Below are positions 52,254 to 62,118 of a stretch of DNA of 64,000 nt, in pieces; positions within the stretch are counted from its first letter, which is position 1; each line of letters starts with the position of its first letter. The position numbers and the translations under genes were made by a program. Source of the DNA: Chitinophaga sp. Ak27 (GTDB taxonomy: Bacteria; Bacteroidota; Bacteroidia; Chitinophagales; Chitinophagaceae). The stretch is from assembly GCF_012726295.1 (NCBI RefSeq), contig NZ_JABAOB010000001.1:1054001-1118000 (forward strand), given 5' to 3'. Under the pieces are notes generated by a model. The model was not told where the DNA came from. It searched no databases and saw only the letters and a program-made list of their open reading frames with translations.

Positions 52254-52765
52254 AAAACCGGCACTTCCCCCGGCTTCAGCGCTTTACCCCGCTGCATTTC
52301 TGCCGCAGCAAAAGCTTTATCCTCCAATGGCGTAAACCCTTTAGGCGCTTTGTCGGCCCGTCCTTTATAGATCCCGATAAAAGGTTTGGAAAAAGTTTTA
52401 CGGGTAGCAGGATCGGTCATACGAAAAAACTGGGGATACCAACCCTGTACCACCCGGGTATCAGGTGCTGGCTTGCTGGCAGCGGCCAGCCTGTTGGCCT
52501 GTATTTTCTCCAGGGAGATACGATCGATATCGGTGGCGGAAAAGAAGTAAACCCGGCGCCCACCCAGCTTACCGGAAGCTGTCCGCTTAAATACGCCGGC
52601 ATGATGCCACTCCGAAGCAAAGACTTCCAGCTCCTTTGCTGCGATCTTCCTATTAAAACGTTTAGACAGCAAGGCCGCTACCTCACCGGCTTTCAGCAAT
52701 CCCTTCGCCTCGGCGTCCTGGTAGTTTTCAGACTTTCCCTGCCGGAGATATTGACTCATTCTCAT
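52250..52765 (-). CDS. Unrecognised basic protein, possibly nucleic-acid binding
   Basis: 171 residues from the ATG at 52765; a GTG at 52813 would overlap the antiporter gene by 19 nt and is less likely. The product is Lys/Arg-rich. GLLKAGEVAALLSKRFNRKIAAKELEVFASEWHHAGVFKR has the look of a small winged-helix or helix-turn-helix region. The C-terminal half holds WYPQFFRMTDPATRKTF and TPLEDKAFAAAEMQRGKALKPGEVPVF. There is no signal or membrane segment. I do not recognise the family. It is read in the same direction as, and just after, the Na+/H+ antiporter gene, so it may share that transcript. Confidence 0.6.
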   Translation of the reverse strand: MRMSQYLRQGKSENYQDAEAKGLLKAGEVAALLSKRFNRKIAAKELEVFASEWHHAGVFKRTASGKLGGRRVYFFSATDIDRISLEKIQANRLAAASKPAPDTRVVQGWYPQFFRMTDPATRKTFSKPFIGIYKGRADKAPKGFTPLEDKAFAAAEMQRGKALKPGEVPVF

Positions 52766-52794
52766 GCCGGCAAGGTACAATTTATGCGGGAGTT

Positions 52795-54390
52795 CTATTC
52801 GCTTTCTTCCCACTTCATCCTCAGCAACTCCTCTTCAATATCCACCAGTTCATGGTATTTCCGGATAATTTCGTGGTCCATATGCGGGTCTTTATTCAGC
52901 TCATGTAATACATGGCGTTGATGATCGAGCATTTTCAGGAATACATTCTTATATCCCTCACGGTCCATACCCGGCCGTTTGTGGCGGATGGCAACTGCTT
53001 TACCGGTGGCCAGGTCTGTACGCAGATCCCGGAGCTCCACAATGGCCTGCATATCACCGGTATGATGGGCATCAAGGTATTGAATACTATGATCCACCAG
53101 CGCCTCGCGGATCTTTTCTTCCTGCTCTTCGGTAGACCATACCTTGTCGGGATCTTCCATCTTCACCCAACGGATCACCAAGGGTAAAGTCAGCCCCTGT
53201 ACCACCAGGGTGAGCAGGATCACTGTAAACGTGATAAACAATACCAGGTTGCGCTGCGGGAAAGGCTGGCCGTTGTTCATCAACACCGGGATAGACAAGG
53301 CCGCCGCCAGCGACACCACACCCCTCATGCCCGCCCAGCCAATAATGACGGGGCCTTTCCAGCCCGGACGGTTGTCGGCAGTGGTAATATACCGACTGAT
53401 AAATACGGTGAACACAGAAGCGCCTAACGTACAGCACAAGCGCGTTACAATCAGGGCGCCGGTAATAATACATCCATATTTAATAGCGGCGCCTATGCTC
53501 ACAGTTCCCAGCTCGCGGATAATAACAGGCAGCTCCAACCCAATGAGCATAAATACGAGTCCATTCAACAGGAATCCCAGCGTAGCCCATGTATTGGCGC
53601 CCTGCAGGCGGCTGCGGTAGTTTAGGATGCGCATGCTGCGGGAGGAGAGGAAAAGGCCCCCGCTGACTACCGCCAGTACGCCGGAGCCATGTAGCGATTC
53701 TGCCGCAATGTACATTACATAGGGCGCCGTCAGGGTAAGCACTACATCCATTTGCGCGCTGGTAGGCAACCAGCGGTGAATGCCATAGTATACCACTGCA
53801 ACCGCCAGCCCAATGGCTACTCCCACCACTATGGCCACCACAAAGCTGCCCAGCGCTTCGTGGAATACGAATACGCCCGTCATCACCGCTGTTTGGGCAA
53901 AGCTGAATACAATTAAACTGGAGGCATCATTCATCAAACTCTCTCCTTCCAGTATCGCAGAAATCCGCTTAGGTACTTTTACATATTTCAGGATGGTAGT
54001 GGCCGACACTGCATCCGGGGGCGAAACTATGCCACCTAACAGAAAGCCCAGTGCCAGCGTAAATCCGGGGATCAACGCCTTCGATACCACCGCCACCACC
54101 AGCGAAGTAAATACAACGATAAGAAAAGCAAAGCTGGTAATCACTCTTCGCCACCGCCAAAACTCTTTCCACGACGTATACCAGGCCGCTTCATATAGCA
54201 AAGGGGGTAAGAAGATCAATAAGATCAGCTCCGGGTTGATTTGTATGGAAGGAAGAAAATGAAACTGGCTCACCAGGAGACCGCCCAGCACGAGCACAAT
54301 CGGGTAGGCGATCTTCAGCTGCCGCGCCAGCAAAACAAAAAACAGGATAATAAAAACGAGCAGGATATATTCGATGACCAATGTAAGCAT
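52795..54390 (-). CDS. Na+/H+ antiporter, CPA1 family
   Basis: 531 residues from the ATG at 54390 (MLTLVIEYILLVFI); an ATG at 54411 would add seven residues and is also possible. It has about 12 membrane segments with CPA1 signatures: PPLLYEAAW, LALGFLLGGIVSPPDAVSATTILK (the PDA motif of the ion site), ISAILEGESLMNDASSLI (the END/D ion-binding region) and WAGMRGVVSLAAALSIP. A cytoplasmic helical tail of ~130 residues follows (from KMEDPDKVWSTEEQEEKI). It exchanges Na+ for H+ across the inner membrane for pH and salt homeostasis. Confidence 0.95.
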   Translation of the reverse strand: MLTLVIEYILLVFIILFFVLLARQLKIAYPIVLVLGGLLVSQFHFLPSIQINPELILLIFLPPLLYEAAWYTSWKEFWRWRRVITSFAFLIVVFTSLVVAVVSKALIPGFTLALGFLLGGIVSPPDAVSATTILKYVKVPKRISAILEGESLMNDASSLIVFSFAQTAVMTGVFVFHEALGSFVVAIVVGVAIGLAVAVVYYGIHRWLPTSAQMDVVLTLTAPYVMYIAAESLHGSGVLAVVSGGLFLSSRSMRILNYRSRLQGANTWATLGFLLNGLVFMLIGLELPVIIRELGTVSIGAAIKYGCIITGALIVTRLCCTLGASVFTVFISRYITTADNRPGWKGPVIIGWAGMRGVVSLAAALSIPVLMNNGQPFPQRNLVLFITFTVILLTLVVQGLTLPLVIRWVKMEDPDKVWSTEEQEEKIREALVDHSIQYLDAHHTGDMQAIVELRDLRTDLATGKAVAIRHKRPGMDREGYKNVFLKMLDHQRHVLHELNKDPHMDHEIIRKYHELVDIEEELLRMKWEESE

Positions 54391-54498
54391 AAGGCGACTT
54401 GCTTTTACCATATTTCCCGGTAAGGTTACTCCGGCAGTGTAACCAAAATACTGTATTTCCGGGAGATAATAGTATCTAAGCCAGATGCTCGTTGCTGA

Positions 54499-55446
54499 TT
54501 ATTTATTCAGCCACACCACCTTTTGTTCCGGTGCATGTTCCTGTCCGATAATATCACGGTATAAATCGGGGCGCCGCGCCTTGATATACCGGGAACCGCC
54601 CGCCTGTGCGAGTTTTTCTGGGTTAATGGTAGCGGTAATGATATCGTTGCCTAGGGTGCGGCATTCCGCGATCACATCTCCAAAAGGATCTATTATCATC
54701 GCGCAACCGTTTTTTAGCTGGTCGTCGTCCATACCAATCGGGTTAGAAAAAACGACATATACCCCATTATCATAGGCCCGTGCAGGCAACCATTTCATAA
54801 GCCAGTCGCGGCCCTTCATACCATCAAACTCCAGTCGCAGGGAGGTAGGATCTGTTTTCCGCCGCTCCCACAGCACGGGGTCCACAAACCCGGCCCCGGG
54901 GCGGGTAGAAGGCGTGCACATCGTTACATGCGGCATGAAAATAATGTCGGCGCCCAACAAACGGGTAGCCCGCACATTTTCAATGATATTGTTGTCATAA
55001 CAAATCAGGATACCACATTTCCAGCCCTCTATCTCAAAAATACAATAGGCGTCTCCCGGTGTAAGATGGGGATTGATAAAAGGATGTAATTTCCGGTATT
55101 TGGCTACCAGTCCATTTTTATCAACGCATACATAAGTCTTGAACAGGCGCTGTTGCTCATCTTTCTCAAATAAGCCGGCCAGCACCACGATGTTGTGGCG
55201 GGCGGCTATCTCCTGAAGGCGTGTTATACTGGAGCCCTGGGGCATAAATTCCGCCAGCTCCAGCATTTGTTCTTTGTTGAGATGCCGGGCAAAAGTGTAG
55301 CCTGTAATGGCGCATTCATGAAAGGCAATAACGTTGGCGCCCTCGCCGGCAGCTTTCTCTGCCAGTTCTTCGATAACGGAGAGATTATAACTTTTATCCC
55401 CGCTCTTGTTCTCAAACTGTGCGGTGGCAATGCTTATATTGTTCAT
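54499..55446 (-). CDS. Carbon-nitrogen hydrolase (nitrilase superfamily)
   Basis: 315 residues from the ATG at 55446. The complete Glu-Lys-Cys triad is visible: E44 in VIAFHECAITGY, K119 in AKYRKLHPF and C149 in CGILICYDNN. SNPIGMDDDQLKNGCAMIIDPFGDVIAE is another family motif. It hydrolyses an amide or nitrile in the cytoplasm; the aliphatic-amidase/carbamoylputrescine-like branch is possible, but the substrate is not readable. It is 87 nt after the next minus-strand gene (AraC at 55522 lies upstream) and may be under its control. Confidence 0.92.
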   Translation of the reverse strand: MNNISIATAQFENKSGDKSYNLSVIEELAEKAAGEGANVIAFHECAITGYTFARHLNKEQMLELAEFMPQGSSITRLQEIAARHNIVVLAGLFEKDEQQRLFKTYVCVDKNGLVAKYRKLHPFINPHLTPGDAYCIFEIEGWKCGILICYDNNIIENVRATRLLGADIIFMPHVTMCTPSTRPGAGFVDPVLWERRKTDPTSLRLEFDGMKGRDWLMKWLPARAYDNGVYVVFSNPIGMDDDQLKNGCAMIIDPFGDVIAECRTLGNDIITATINPEKLAQAGGSRYIKARRPDLYRDIIGQEHAPEQKVVWLNK

Positions 55447-55521
55447 GGCTATTTGTTTATAGCACAAAACTAATGGCTCCCTTTTTGCGAAAAATGTACA
55501 AATCCGACAAAAGCATTTTTT

Positions 55522-56346
55522 TTAAGCACCGGGTGACCGAAATGCCAGGAAGTTAACCGCCAGCGGGTGTACCTGGTGCCGGTATTGAGAGGGGGTAAGC
55601 CCGGTATATTTTTTAAACTCCCGGATCAGGTGCGGCTGATCAGCATAACCGGCATCATACGCCAGGGAGGTAAGGTGTGTGGAGGAGGGCGATGTTTTCA
55701 GGCAGCGGAGAAATACATGCAGTTTTACAATCCCCGCAAACTGCTTGGGAGAAACGCCGATGCCGGCGGTAAATGCCCGCTCCAGTTTTCGTTCGTGGCA
55801 TCCCGTTAGTTGAGTAAGCTGCTGCACCGTCACCAGGCCCTTGCTGGCGGCAATAAAGCGCATGGCGGCAATTACGGGCGGCTGCACCGGAAAACTTTTC
55901 CCCGACAACCACGTACCGAAAAAGTCTTCCACCAGCTGGATCTTTTCGGAAATACCGGGTTGTTCCAGTAGCCTGTCATACAAAGTTTCTGCGGCAGTGC
56001 CGAATAACTCGGCTGTTGGTAAAATATCGTCTTTGAGTTCACCGGAAGGGATGCCAAGCAGGCTGTAGACAGCATGTGCGTGAAACACCACGATCATCAG
56101 GGAAATATGCCCATGGCCGTATAGATCTCGGAAGGCGTTTACCTGCCCATATACAAAGCTATCCGGTAAATAAGCGGGTGTATCATCGGCGGTAAACCCG
56201 CGGATCAGCCGGTCTTTAAACGAAAACACCCAACCGGTATGGCCATCGGCAAATAACCGGAGCTGCTTTACCGCTTCCGTGGTCGTTTCCAGGAAAAGGT
56301 AGTGTTTAATAAAACCAGATAGCGCTATGGATGGAGGTACCTGCAT
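55522..56346 (-). CDS. AraC family regulator with DUF6597-like sensor
   Basis: 274 residues from the ATG at 56346. The N-terminal ~120 residues (PSIALSGFIKHYLFLE, RLFADGHTGWVFSF, GQVNAFRDLYGHGHISLMIVVFH) match the sensor found in many Bacteroidota AraC proteins (DUF6597-like). The C-terminal helix-turn-helix has QLTQLTGCHERKLERAFTAGIGVSPKQFAGIVKL and LTSLAYDAGYADQPHLIREFKKYTGLTPSQYR. It is 75 nt upstream of the nitrilase-type gene on the same strand, the most likely target. The ligand is unknown. Confidence 0.9.
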   Translation of the reverse strand: MQVPPSIALSGFIKHYLFLETTTEAVKQLRLFADGHTGWVFSFKDRLIRGFTADDTPAYLPDSFVYGQVNAFRDLYGHGHISLMIVVFHAHAVYSLLGIPSGELKDDILPTAELFGTAAETLYDRLLEQPGISEKIQLVEDFFGTWLSGKSFPVQPPVIAAMRFIAASKGLVTVQQLTQLTGCHERKLERAFTAGIGVSPKQFAGIVKLHVFLRCLKTSPSSTHLTSLAYDAGYADQPHLIREFKKYTGLTPSQYRHQVHPLAVNFLAFRSPGA

Positions 56347-56383
56347 ATAACGATGCAAATATACAGCGACTTTAGCTGGCAGC

Positions 56384-58159
56384 TTATTCGTACATGGCGT
56401 TTATTTCTTTTTCGAATTGTTGCTCTACCACTTTTCTCCTGAGCGAGAGCTTGGGCGTGAGAATGCCGTTATCGACGGTCCACTCGCCGGGGAGCAGGGT
56501 AAATTTCTTTACCTGTTCTACGTGTCCGAAGAGTGGGTTGTAGCGGTCCACCTGCTCCTGGATCAGCTGAATGACGGCAGGCAATTTGATCAGCTCCCGG
56601 TTATTGTCCGGCAAGGCAATCCCCTGGCTGGCCAGCCGGTTCCGCACCTGGTCGAAGCCAGGTACAATCAGTGCCGACACGAACTTACGGCCGGGGCCTA
56701 CGATCATCATCTGTGCGATAAAAGGACTTTCCCTCATCTTGTTTTCAATGGCCTGGGGCGCCACATATTTTCCACCGGAAGTTTTAAATATTTCCTTTTT
56801 CCGGTCCGTGATTTTTAAGAACCTGTCTTCTACCCAAACACCTATATCGCCAGTAGCCAACCAGCCATCCGCTGAAATGACGGCGGCTGTTTGTTCAGGC
56901 TTTTTGTAATAGCCCAACATGATATTGGGCCCGCGGCAAATGATTTCTCCGTCTTCTGCCAGCTTTACTTCTATGCCATCGATCAGCGTACCTACGGTGC
57001 CAATGCGGCGGTCTTTACTTTCGATACGATTTACAGAAATAACCGGCGATGTTTCCGTTAAACCATAACCTTCCATCACGATAATACCTGCGGCAGTAAA
57101 AATGCGGATCAGCTTTTCCTGCATAGCAGCCGATCCGCTCACAATGGCGTCTACCCTGCCGCCCAGCGCTTCCCGCCACTTATTGAAGATGAGTTTATTG
57201 GCCAGGGCCAGCTGCACACGATAAAAAATGCTGCCCCGGTGGATATTATCATATCGTTTTCCCAGGTCGACTGCCCAAAAGAACAGCGCCCGTTTGATGC
57301 CTTTCAACTCCATGCCTTTTCCCATAATCCTTTCGTACACTTTTTCCAGTAAGCGGGGCACACAGGTAAATATCATCGGTTTTATCTCTCTCAGATTATC
57401 CCCAATGGTATCCATACTTTCGGCGTAATAAATGCTGAGTCCTGCCTGTATATAGATATACGTGACTGTTTTTTCGAAGATGTGGTTCAGCGGTAAAAAG
57501 CTAAGGCAGCGATCATCTTTGCGGGCAAACGAAAATGCAGGCATGGAGCCAAAGACATTACTCACAATGTTGCGATGGGTGAGCATCACTCCCTTGGGAG
57601 TACCGGTGGTACCGGAGGTATAGATGATGGTAGCTACCGTTTCGCCGGCAATGCGGTCGCATACAGCTTTTCGTTTGGCAGCGCCAGCCGGGGAAGCGGT
57701 GAGTGTTTTCCAGTGCTTTACGCCGGGTACTTCATCAAATGTATATACGTGGGTAAGTGTAGGAATATCTTTAAATGCTGGCTGGAAGCGGTCGTACAGC
57801 TCTTTACCGGCGAAGATCATGATACGTACTTCTGCCTCGTTGAGGATCAGTGCAAACTCGGTGGGACTGATCGTTGGATAAATAGGTGTGAGTATGGCGC
57901 CGGTTTGCTGAACCCCCAGGTCGGCGATAATCCACTCCGGCCTGTTTTGCGACACAAGGGCTATTTTTTCCTGTTTCTCCGGCAGCAATTCATCATTTTG
58001 TATCCCCAATTCCAGTAATCCATCGGCAAAGGCGGCTGCTTGTTCCATTACTTCCCGGCAAGTGAGGGTTTGCCAGGCGCCATTTACTTTTGAGGCAAGC
58101 ATAATGCTGTTGGGACGTGCGGTGGCCTGCGCTGCGGCCAGATCAAATAACCTGTTCAT
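56384..58159 (-). CDS. Long-chain fatty-acid-CoA ligase (AMP-forming)
   Basis: 591 residues of the ANL superfamily. Motifs: ATIIYTSGTTGTPKGVMLTHRN (AMP/P-loop), VMEGYGLTETSPV (A5), GWLATGDIGVWVEDRFLKITDRKKEIFKTSGGKYVAPQAIENKM (A7-A8 hinge with adenylation Lys region). The length and the LPLNHIFEKTVTYIYIQAGLSIYYAES stretch fit the FadD15-like group of bacterial long-chain acyl-CoA synthetases. It activates fatty acids for degradation or lipid synthesis at the membrane face. It stands alone; a 153-bp gap precedes it. Confidence 0.93.
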   Translation of the reverse strand: MNRLFDLAAAQATARPNSIMLASKVNGAWQTLTCREVMEQAAAFADGLLELGIQNDELLPEKQEKIALVSQNRPEWIIADLGVQQTGAILTPIYPTISPTEFALILNEAEVRIMIFAGKELYDRFQPAFKDIPTLTHVYTFDEVPGVKHWKTLTASPAGAAKRKAVCDRIAGETVATIIYTSGTTGTPKGVMLTHRNIVSNVFGSMPAFSFARKDDRCLSFLPLNHIFEKTVTYIYIQAGLSIYYAESMDTIGDNLREIKPMIFTCVPRLLEKVYERIMGKGMELKGIKRALFFWAVDLGKRYDNIHRGSIFYRVQLALANKLIFNKWREALGGRVDAIVSGSAAMQEKLIRIFTAAGIIVMEGYGLTETSPVISVNRIESKDRRIGTVGTLIDGIEVKLAEDGEIICRGPNIMLGYYKKPEQTAAVISADGWLATGDIGVWVEDRFLKITDRKKEIFKTSGGKYVAPQAIENKMRESPFIAQMMIVGPGRKFVSALIVPGFDQVRNRLASQGIALPDNNRELIKLPAVIQLIQEQVDRYNPLFGHVEQVKKFTLLPGEWTVDNGILTPKLSLRRKVVEQQFEKEINAMYE

Positions 58160-58312
58160 ATGATAACATTGTTTCGTGGACTCCTGACCGATAATAAATA
58201 AGTATAGGTGCTGCTCATCCGGATGATTACAGTGATAACCGTTGGGCCGGTGTTTGATGCCCGGTCCATGCTTCCAAAAATAATTATTCCCTGCTAAACT
58301 TTAGCTGAATTT

Positions 58313-60121
58313 TCACTTTTCTTCTTTTACCCGGTCCGCGCGGAATGTGCCATTAGGCTGCATTAGTTTTACAGCCGTCACCTGGTCCCCGTCTTCCACA
58401 AAGCTCAGTTTATAATTCTTTAGTTCCTTTACCCGGAAAAGGTGGCTGTCTTCCGCTTCCAGCGTGAAAGTGGGTTGTCCGGGTACATACACCTGCAACA
58501 CATTATTGGCAGCAAGTTTAACGCTGATAGACAGGTCTCCGCCCTTATACTGTCCGGTAAATTTTTTAAGGACATCCGGCGATAGGTATAGCGTTTGGCC
58601 TACCCGGTTGAAGATAACCGGTCCGCCAATGGGATCGAAGGAAAACTGCAGCTGGTCTACTTCCCCGGTGGTGGCGAGAAGAAACTGTACCCTCATATTG
58701 GATTTGTATTTCACATCGATCACGGAGTCGGCTGCATTGAACGGGGAAAAGATGTCATAGTTTTCGTGGTACAGGTACCAGGTGATATAGGGAAACCTGG
58801 CGTATAAGGAATCATTTTTTACGTAGAGGTCAAAATACCCGTAGGCATCATTCTTATACTGCCCGGCGAATGCTGATAAAGGATGGGAAGCCGGGTGCGG
58901 GGTAAACGCGGAATCTTTTTCCGGTCCGGGGCCGCCGTCCTGCTTAGGCTTGGGCTTTTCTCTTTTCGTGGTATTGATACCCATCAGGTGATCAGAAACC
59001 AGGTCTGTTACCCGGGTAGGCACGGCAGAATTCTGCTGGTTACTGAGCACCACGATGCCGATGCTATCGGTAGGATAAAAGGCCGTCAGTGCAGTGAAAC
59101 CATCTATATTGCCACCATGCTCTACGCGGTAATGCCCGCGGTAGGAAAACAGCATCCAGGCAAAGCCGTAGTTGAGGAACTGGGAATAAGTAGATTTGTT
59201 GTCTGGCAAACCTCCCCATACCACCATTTGCGAAGAGAGGGCTTCTTTTACATAATCGGCGGGAATGATTTCTTTTTTGTTGTAGACACCTCCATTGATC
59301 CAGGTGATCAGCCATTTCGACATATCCATTACCGTGCTATTGATGGCGCCTGCCGGGCCCATAGCGGTAATGGGATGGTATTTCATTTCCTTGATCTTGC
59401 TTTTATCATCTACTTCGTAACCCAGGGAGCGTTCCGGGGCGGCCGCTAATGCCACGGTACCGATAGACGATGCCTGCATACCCAGGGGTTCAAAAATCTG
59501 GCTGTTGATATTTTGTTCCCATGATTTGCCGGTGAGCTGCTCTGTTACCATGCCCTGCACCATGAACATGAAGTTATTGTATTGCCAGCGGGCGCGCAGG
59601 GGGAAATCGGGTTTCATATAATACATCCGTTTCAGGAGCGTATCCCGGGAGTCGGTGCCAAACAGGTACCAGGCCATATCATAGCGGGAATAACCGGTTC
59701 GGTGGCACATCATATCGCGGAGGGTTACCTGGTGGTCGAGGTCGGGGTTATTGAAATGCAGTGCCGGCAGGTAAGTAGTAGCCGGTTTATCGAAATCTAC
59801 TTTCCCCTGCTGCCGCAGATTACCCAGCAGTGCGCTGGTAAAGGATTTGGTACAGGAGCCTATGGCAAAACGGGTATCAGGAGTAACCGGCAGCCTGGAG
59901 GCCAGGTCGCGATAACCAAACCCTTTGGCATATACCACTTTATTCTTTTCAACAACAGCAATGGCGAATCCGGCGGTATGGGTTTCTGCTAACATTTGTG
60001 TGAGCGCGGGTTCCAGCCTGGAGAGGGTGCTGATTCTGTCTGATAACTGCGCATGGGCAGTTGTTATTAATCCAAGGCAAACAAGGGAGGTGATTACGCC
60101 CTTAAGGGATGAAAATGTCAT
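58313..60121 (-). CDS. Serine hydrolase, class C beta-lactamase fold with DUF3471-like tail
   Basis: 602 residues with a signal peptide (MTFSSLKGVITSLVCLGLITTAHAQ). The nucleophile motif SxxK is S89-K92 in FAIGSCTKSFTSAL. The second motif region is HRTGYSRYDMAWY and a third conserved piece is YRVEHGGNIDGFTA (HxG). The C-terminal ~190 residues (from SAFAGQYKNDAYGYFDLYVKND) are a DUF3471-like beta domain. Such proteins act as D-alanyl or other peptidases or esterases in the periplasm and are seldom true beta-lactamases. It is divergent from the sigma-factor gene 176 bp away. Confidence 0.9.
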   Translation of the reverse strand: MTFSSLKGVITSLVCLGLITTAHAQLSDRISTLSRLEPALTQMLAETHTAGFAIAVVEKNKVVYAKGFGYRDLASRLPVTPDTRFAIGSCTKSFTSALLGNLRQQGKVDFDKPATTYLPALHFNNPDLDHQVTLRDMMCHRTGYSRYDMAWYLFGTDSRDTLLKRMYYMKPDFPLRARWQYNNFMFMVQGMVTEQLTGKSWEQNINSQIFEPLGMQASSIGTVALAAAPERSLGYEVDDKSKIKEMKYHPITAMGPAGAINSTVMDMSKWLITWINGGVYNKKEIIPADYVKEALSSQMVVWGGLPDNKSTYSQFLNYGFAWMLFSYRGHYRVEHGGNIDGFTALTAFYPTDSIGIVVLSNQQNSAVPTRVTDLVSDHLMGINTTKREKPKPKQDGGPGPEKDSAFTPHPASHPLSAFAGQYKNDAYGYFDLYVKNDSLYARFPYITWYLYHENYDIFSPFNAADSVIDVKYKSNMRVQFLLATTGEVDQLQFSFDPIGGPVIFNRVGQTLYLSPDVLKKFTGQYKGGDLSISVKLAANNVLQVYVPGQPTFTLEAEDSHLFRVKELKNYKLSFVEDGDQVTAVKLMQPNGTFRADRVKEEK

Positions 60122-60297
60122 GTAGTATAATTATTCCCTGAATCTAACTGGAAATATTCAAAAATTACATTAATGTTTACTTAAATATAGTAAAGGCCCA
60201 ATGAGGAATGCCTGTTTCAGGTAATATACTATTACATATGGGTAATTCACCATACTGCGTGCATTAAAAGAAATGCTACTTTAGTTTACACTTTGCT

Positions 60298-60858
60298 ATG
60301 ATCAACGTCAACCAGCTTTACACATCCTTTTGGGTCATGGGGGATCTTTCCGCGTTTAAGGAAATGATGAGGGCATTTACGCCTTCATTAAGGTATTTCG
60401 CGTACAGTATTGTGGGTAATGAGGAAGAAGCAGAAGAGATTGTAGCTGATGTATTTATTAAGGTATGGGAACAACGGCAACAGGTAGCCTGCCCGCAGAA
60501 TGTTCGTTATTACCTGTTTAAAGCCGTTAGAAATACGGCATTGAACTATCTGAAAAGCCAGGGGCGCCGCGAGGCTCATCATGCTGCCTGGGAAATACAA
60601 GTGAACCGCCACCACCATCGCAATCCGGAAGATATTATGATCAGCAAAGAGCACCTGGATCTTATACAGGCTGCTATCCGGTCGTTGCCGCCACGCTGCC
60701 GGCAGGTATTCGTCCTCGTAAAAGAAGAAGGGCTTAGCTATGAAGAAGTAGCTACGTTGCTCGATATCTCCAAAGCCACCGTAAATGTACAAATGACCCT
60801 GGCCCTGAAAAAAATGTGGCTATCCCTGGGCACTACCTTGCTCTATTCCTACTCCTGA
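60298..60858 (+). CDS. ECF RNA polymerase sigma factor (Bacteroidota FecI-like)
   Basis: 186 residues. Region 2 is DLSAFKEMMRAFTPSLRYFAYSIVGNEEEAEEIVADVFIKVWEQRQQ; region 4 is LIQAAIRSLPPRCRQVFVLVKEEGLSYEEVATLLDISKATVNVQMTLALKKM. It directs RNA polymerase to an extracytoplasmic-stress or glycan-responsive promoter. The next genes are FecR-type anti-sigma (80 nt on) and an STN-type SusC, the standard trans-envelope signalling trio in which substrate binding by SusC frees the sigma factor. Confidence 0.95.
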   Translation: MINVNQLYTSFWVMGDLSAFKEMMRAFTPSLRYFAYSIVGNEEEAEEIVADVFIKVWEQRQQVACPQNVRYYLFKAVRNTALNYLKSQGRREAHHAAWEIQVNRHHHRNPEDIMISKEHLDLIQAAIRSLPPRCRQVFVLVKEEGLSYEEVATLLDISKATVNVQMTLALKKMWLSLGTTLLYSYS

Positions 60859-60938
60859 AATTTTTTCGTTTCGCTTAATTGTTTTTTGTTTGGGTGTTGT
60901 CTTTATAGCATATCCATGAATCATTATATTTTTGATAA

Positions 60939-61988
60939 ATGACCAAACGGCTATGGGAGTTACTGTCCTTGCATTGGAACAATGAGATTTCCGATGAGGA
61001 AAAGGCAGAACTGGATGAGTTGTTATTGCAGCATCCGGGCGACTGGCTTCGGTCGGGGATGCTAAACCAGCTTTCGTTCAGCAGAAAATCTGCTGAGGAC
61101 GAGGACGACGCTACCGCGCGCCTGATGGATAAGGTCACGCAGGCAATTGCTGCGGAGCCTCCGGCTGCTGAGCCGCCACGCCGCAAATGGCCGGTGCTTA
61201 AATTGCTGATGGGCTTTTTATTCGTGCTGGGCTGTGCAGGCGCGCTGTGGGGTTACCTCTATGGCGGTAAACAGAATGGGTATAAAATAGTGAGTACCGA
61301 CGCAGGAATGCGAACAAAGATCCGCTTACCGGATGGTAGTACCATCTGGCTCAATGCCGGCAGCACGCTGCGCTATCCCACTAAAATGGATAAACATCAG
61401 CGGGAGGTATACCTCAGTGGGGAAGGATTTTTTGATATTAAACATGCAGCCAACCGGCCTTTTATTATTCATGCTGCTACCATGGATATCCGGGTGCTGG
61501 GCACTTCTTTCAATGTACGTTCGTATAAAGAAGAAGATTTTGAAGAAACGGCCGTGATATCCGGTGCGGTGGAAGTAATATTAAAAGAGGGACAACAGCG
61601 ACTTAAAGTAGCTCCCAACGAAAAAGTAATTGTGCATACAGGGGCCGCGCCTTCCCGAAGAAATGTAGGCGTAGCCCGGGAGCAGGCCGGCAACGTGGCG
61701 GTAGAACGTCAACCGTTGTCGCCCATTTCAACGGCCGACAGCACACATGTACTGGAAACAGCCTGGATAAATAACCAGCTGATATTCCGTAATGAAACAT
61801 TGCAAAGCCTGGCACTCCGGCTGGAACGCTGGTATGGCGTTAAAATCATTATCCGGGATCCGGAGCTGGCCGGCTCACGGTTTTCCGGCCGCGCCGACAA
61901 CGTGTCCGTAGAAAAACTATTAAACATTTTACAGGAAATTCAACCATTCAAATATTCCATCCAGGACGATATCATAACAATTAACTAA
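60939..61988 (+). CDS. FecR family anti-sigma factor
   Basis: 349 residues. The cytoplasmic N-terminal ~85 residues bind sigma; one transmembrane helix (about 88-107, VLKLLMGFLFVLGCAGALWG) follows; then comes the periplasmic FecR domain (TDAGMRTKIRLPDGSTIWLNAGSTLRYP, YLSGEGFFDIKHAANRPFIIHAATMDIRVLGTSFNV). A C-terminal DUF4974 (LIFRNETLQSLALRLERWYGVKIII) should contact the STN domain of the SusC encoded next. It keeps the sigma factor inactive until the transporter signals. Confidence 0.95.
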   Translation: MTKRLWELLSLHWNNEISDEEKAELDELLLQHPGDWLRSGMLNQLSFSRKSAEDEDDATARLMDKVTQAIAAEPPAAEPPRRKWPVLKLLMGFLFVLGCAGALWGYLYGGKQNGYKIVSTDAGMRTKIRLPDGSTIWLNAGSTLRYPTKMDKHQREVYLSGEGFFDIKHAANRPFIIHAATMDIRVLGTSFNVRSYKEEDFEETAVISGAVEVILKEGQQRLKVAPNEKVIVHTGAAPSRRNVGVAREQAGNVAVERQPLSPISTADSTHVLETAWINNQLIFRNETLQSLALRLERWYGVKIIIRDPELAGSRFSGRADNVSVEKLLNILQEIQPFKYSIQDDIITIN

Positions 61989-62118
61989 AATCCAGCTATG
62001 ATGCACGTTATCATGATTGGGGAGCGACCTCCCTAGTGGGAAAGCTATGCCCGGAATTTCCCGGTATTTTATTCCATATTCCACATTTTTTAAAGTATTC
62101 CTAAGAATTCTACAGGTT
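61989..62118. other. Gap between anti-sigma and SusC with small hairpins
   Basis: 130 bp. GGGAG-CGAC-CTCCC lies at 62020-62033, and a weaker GGGAAA...AATTTCCC pairing lies just downstream. No terminator-like T-run. It may hold the SusC promoter recognised by the ECF sigma factor. Confidence 0.35.
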
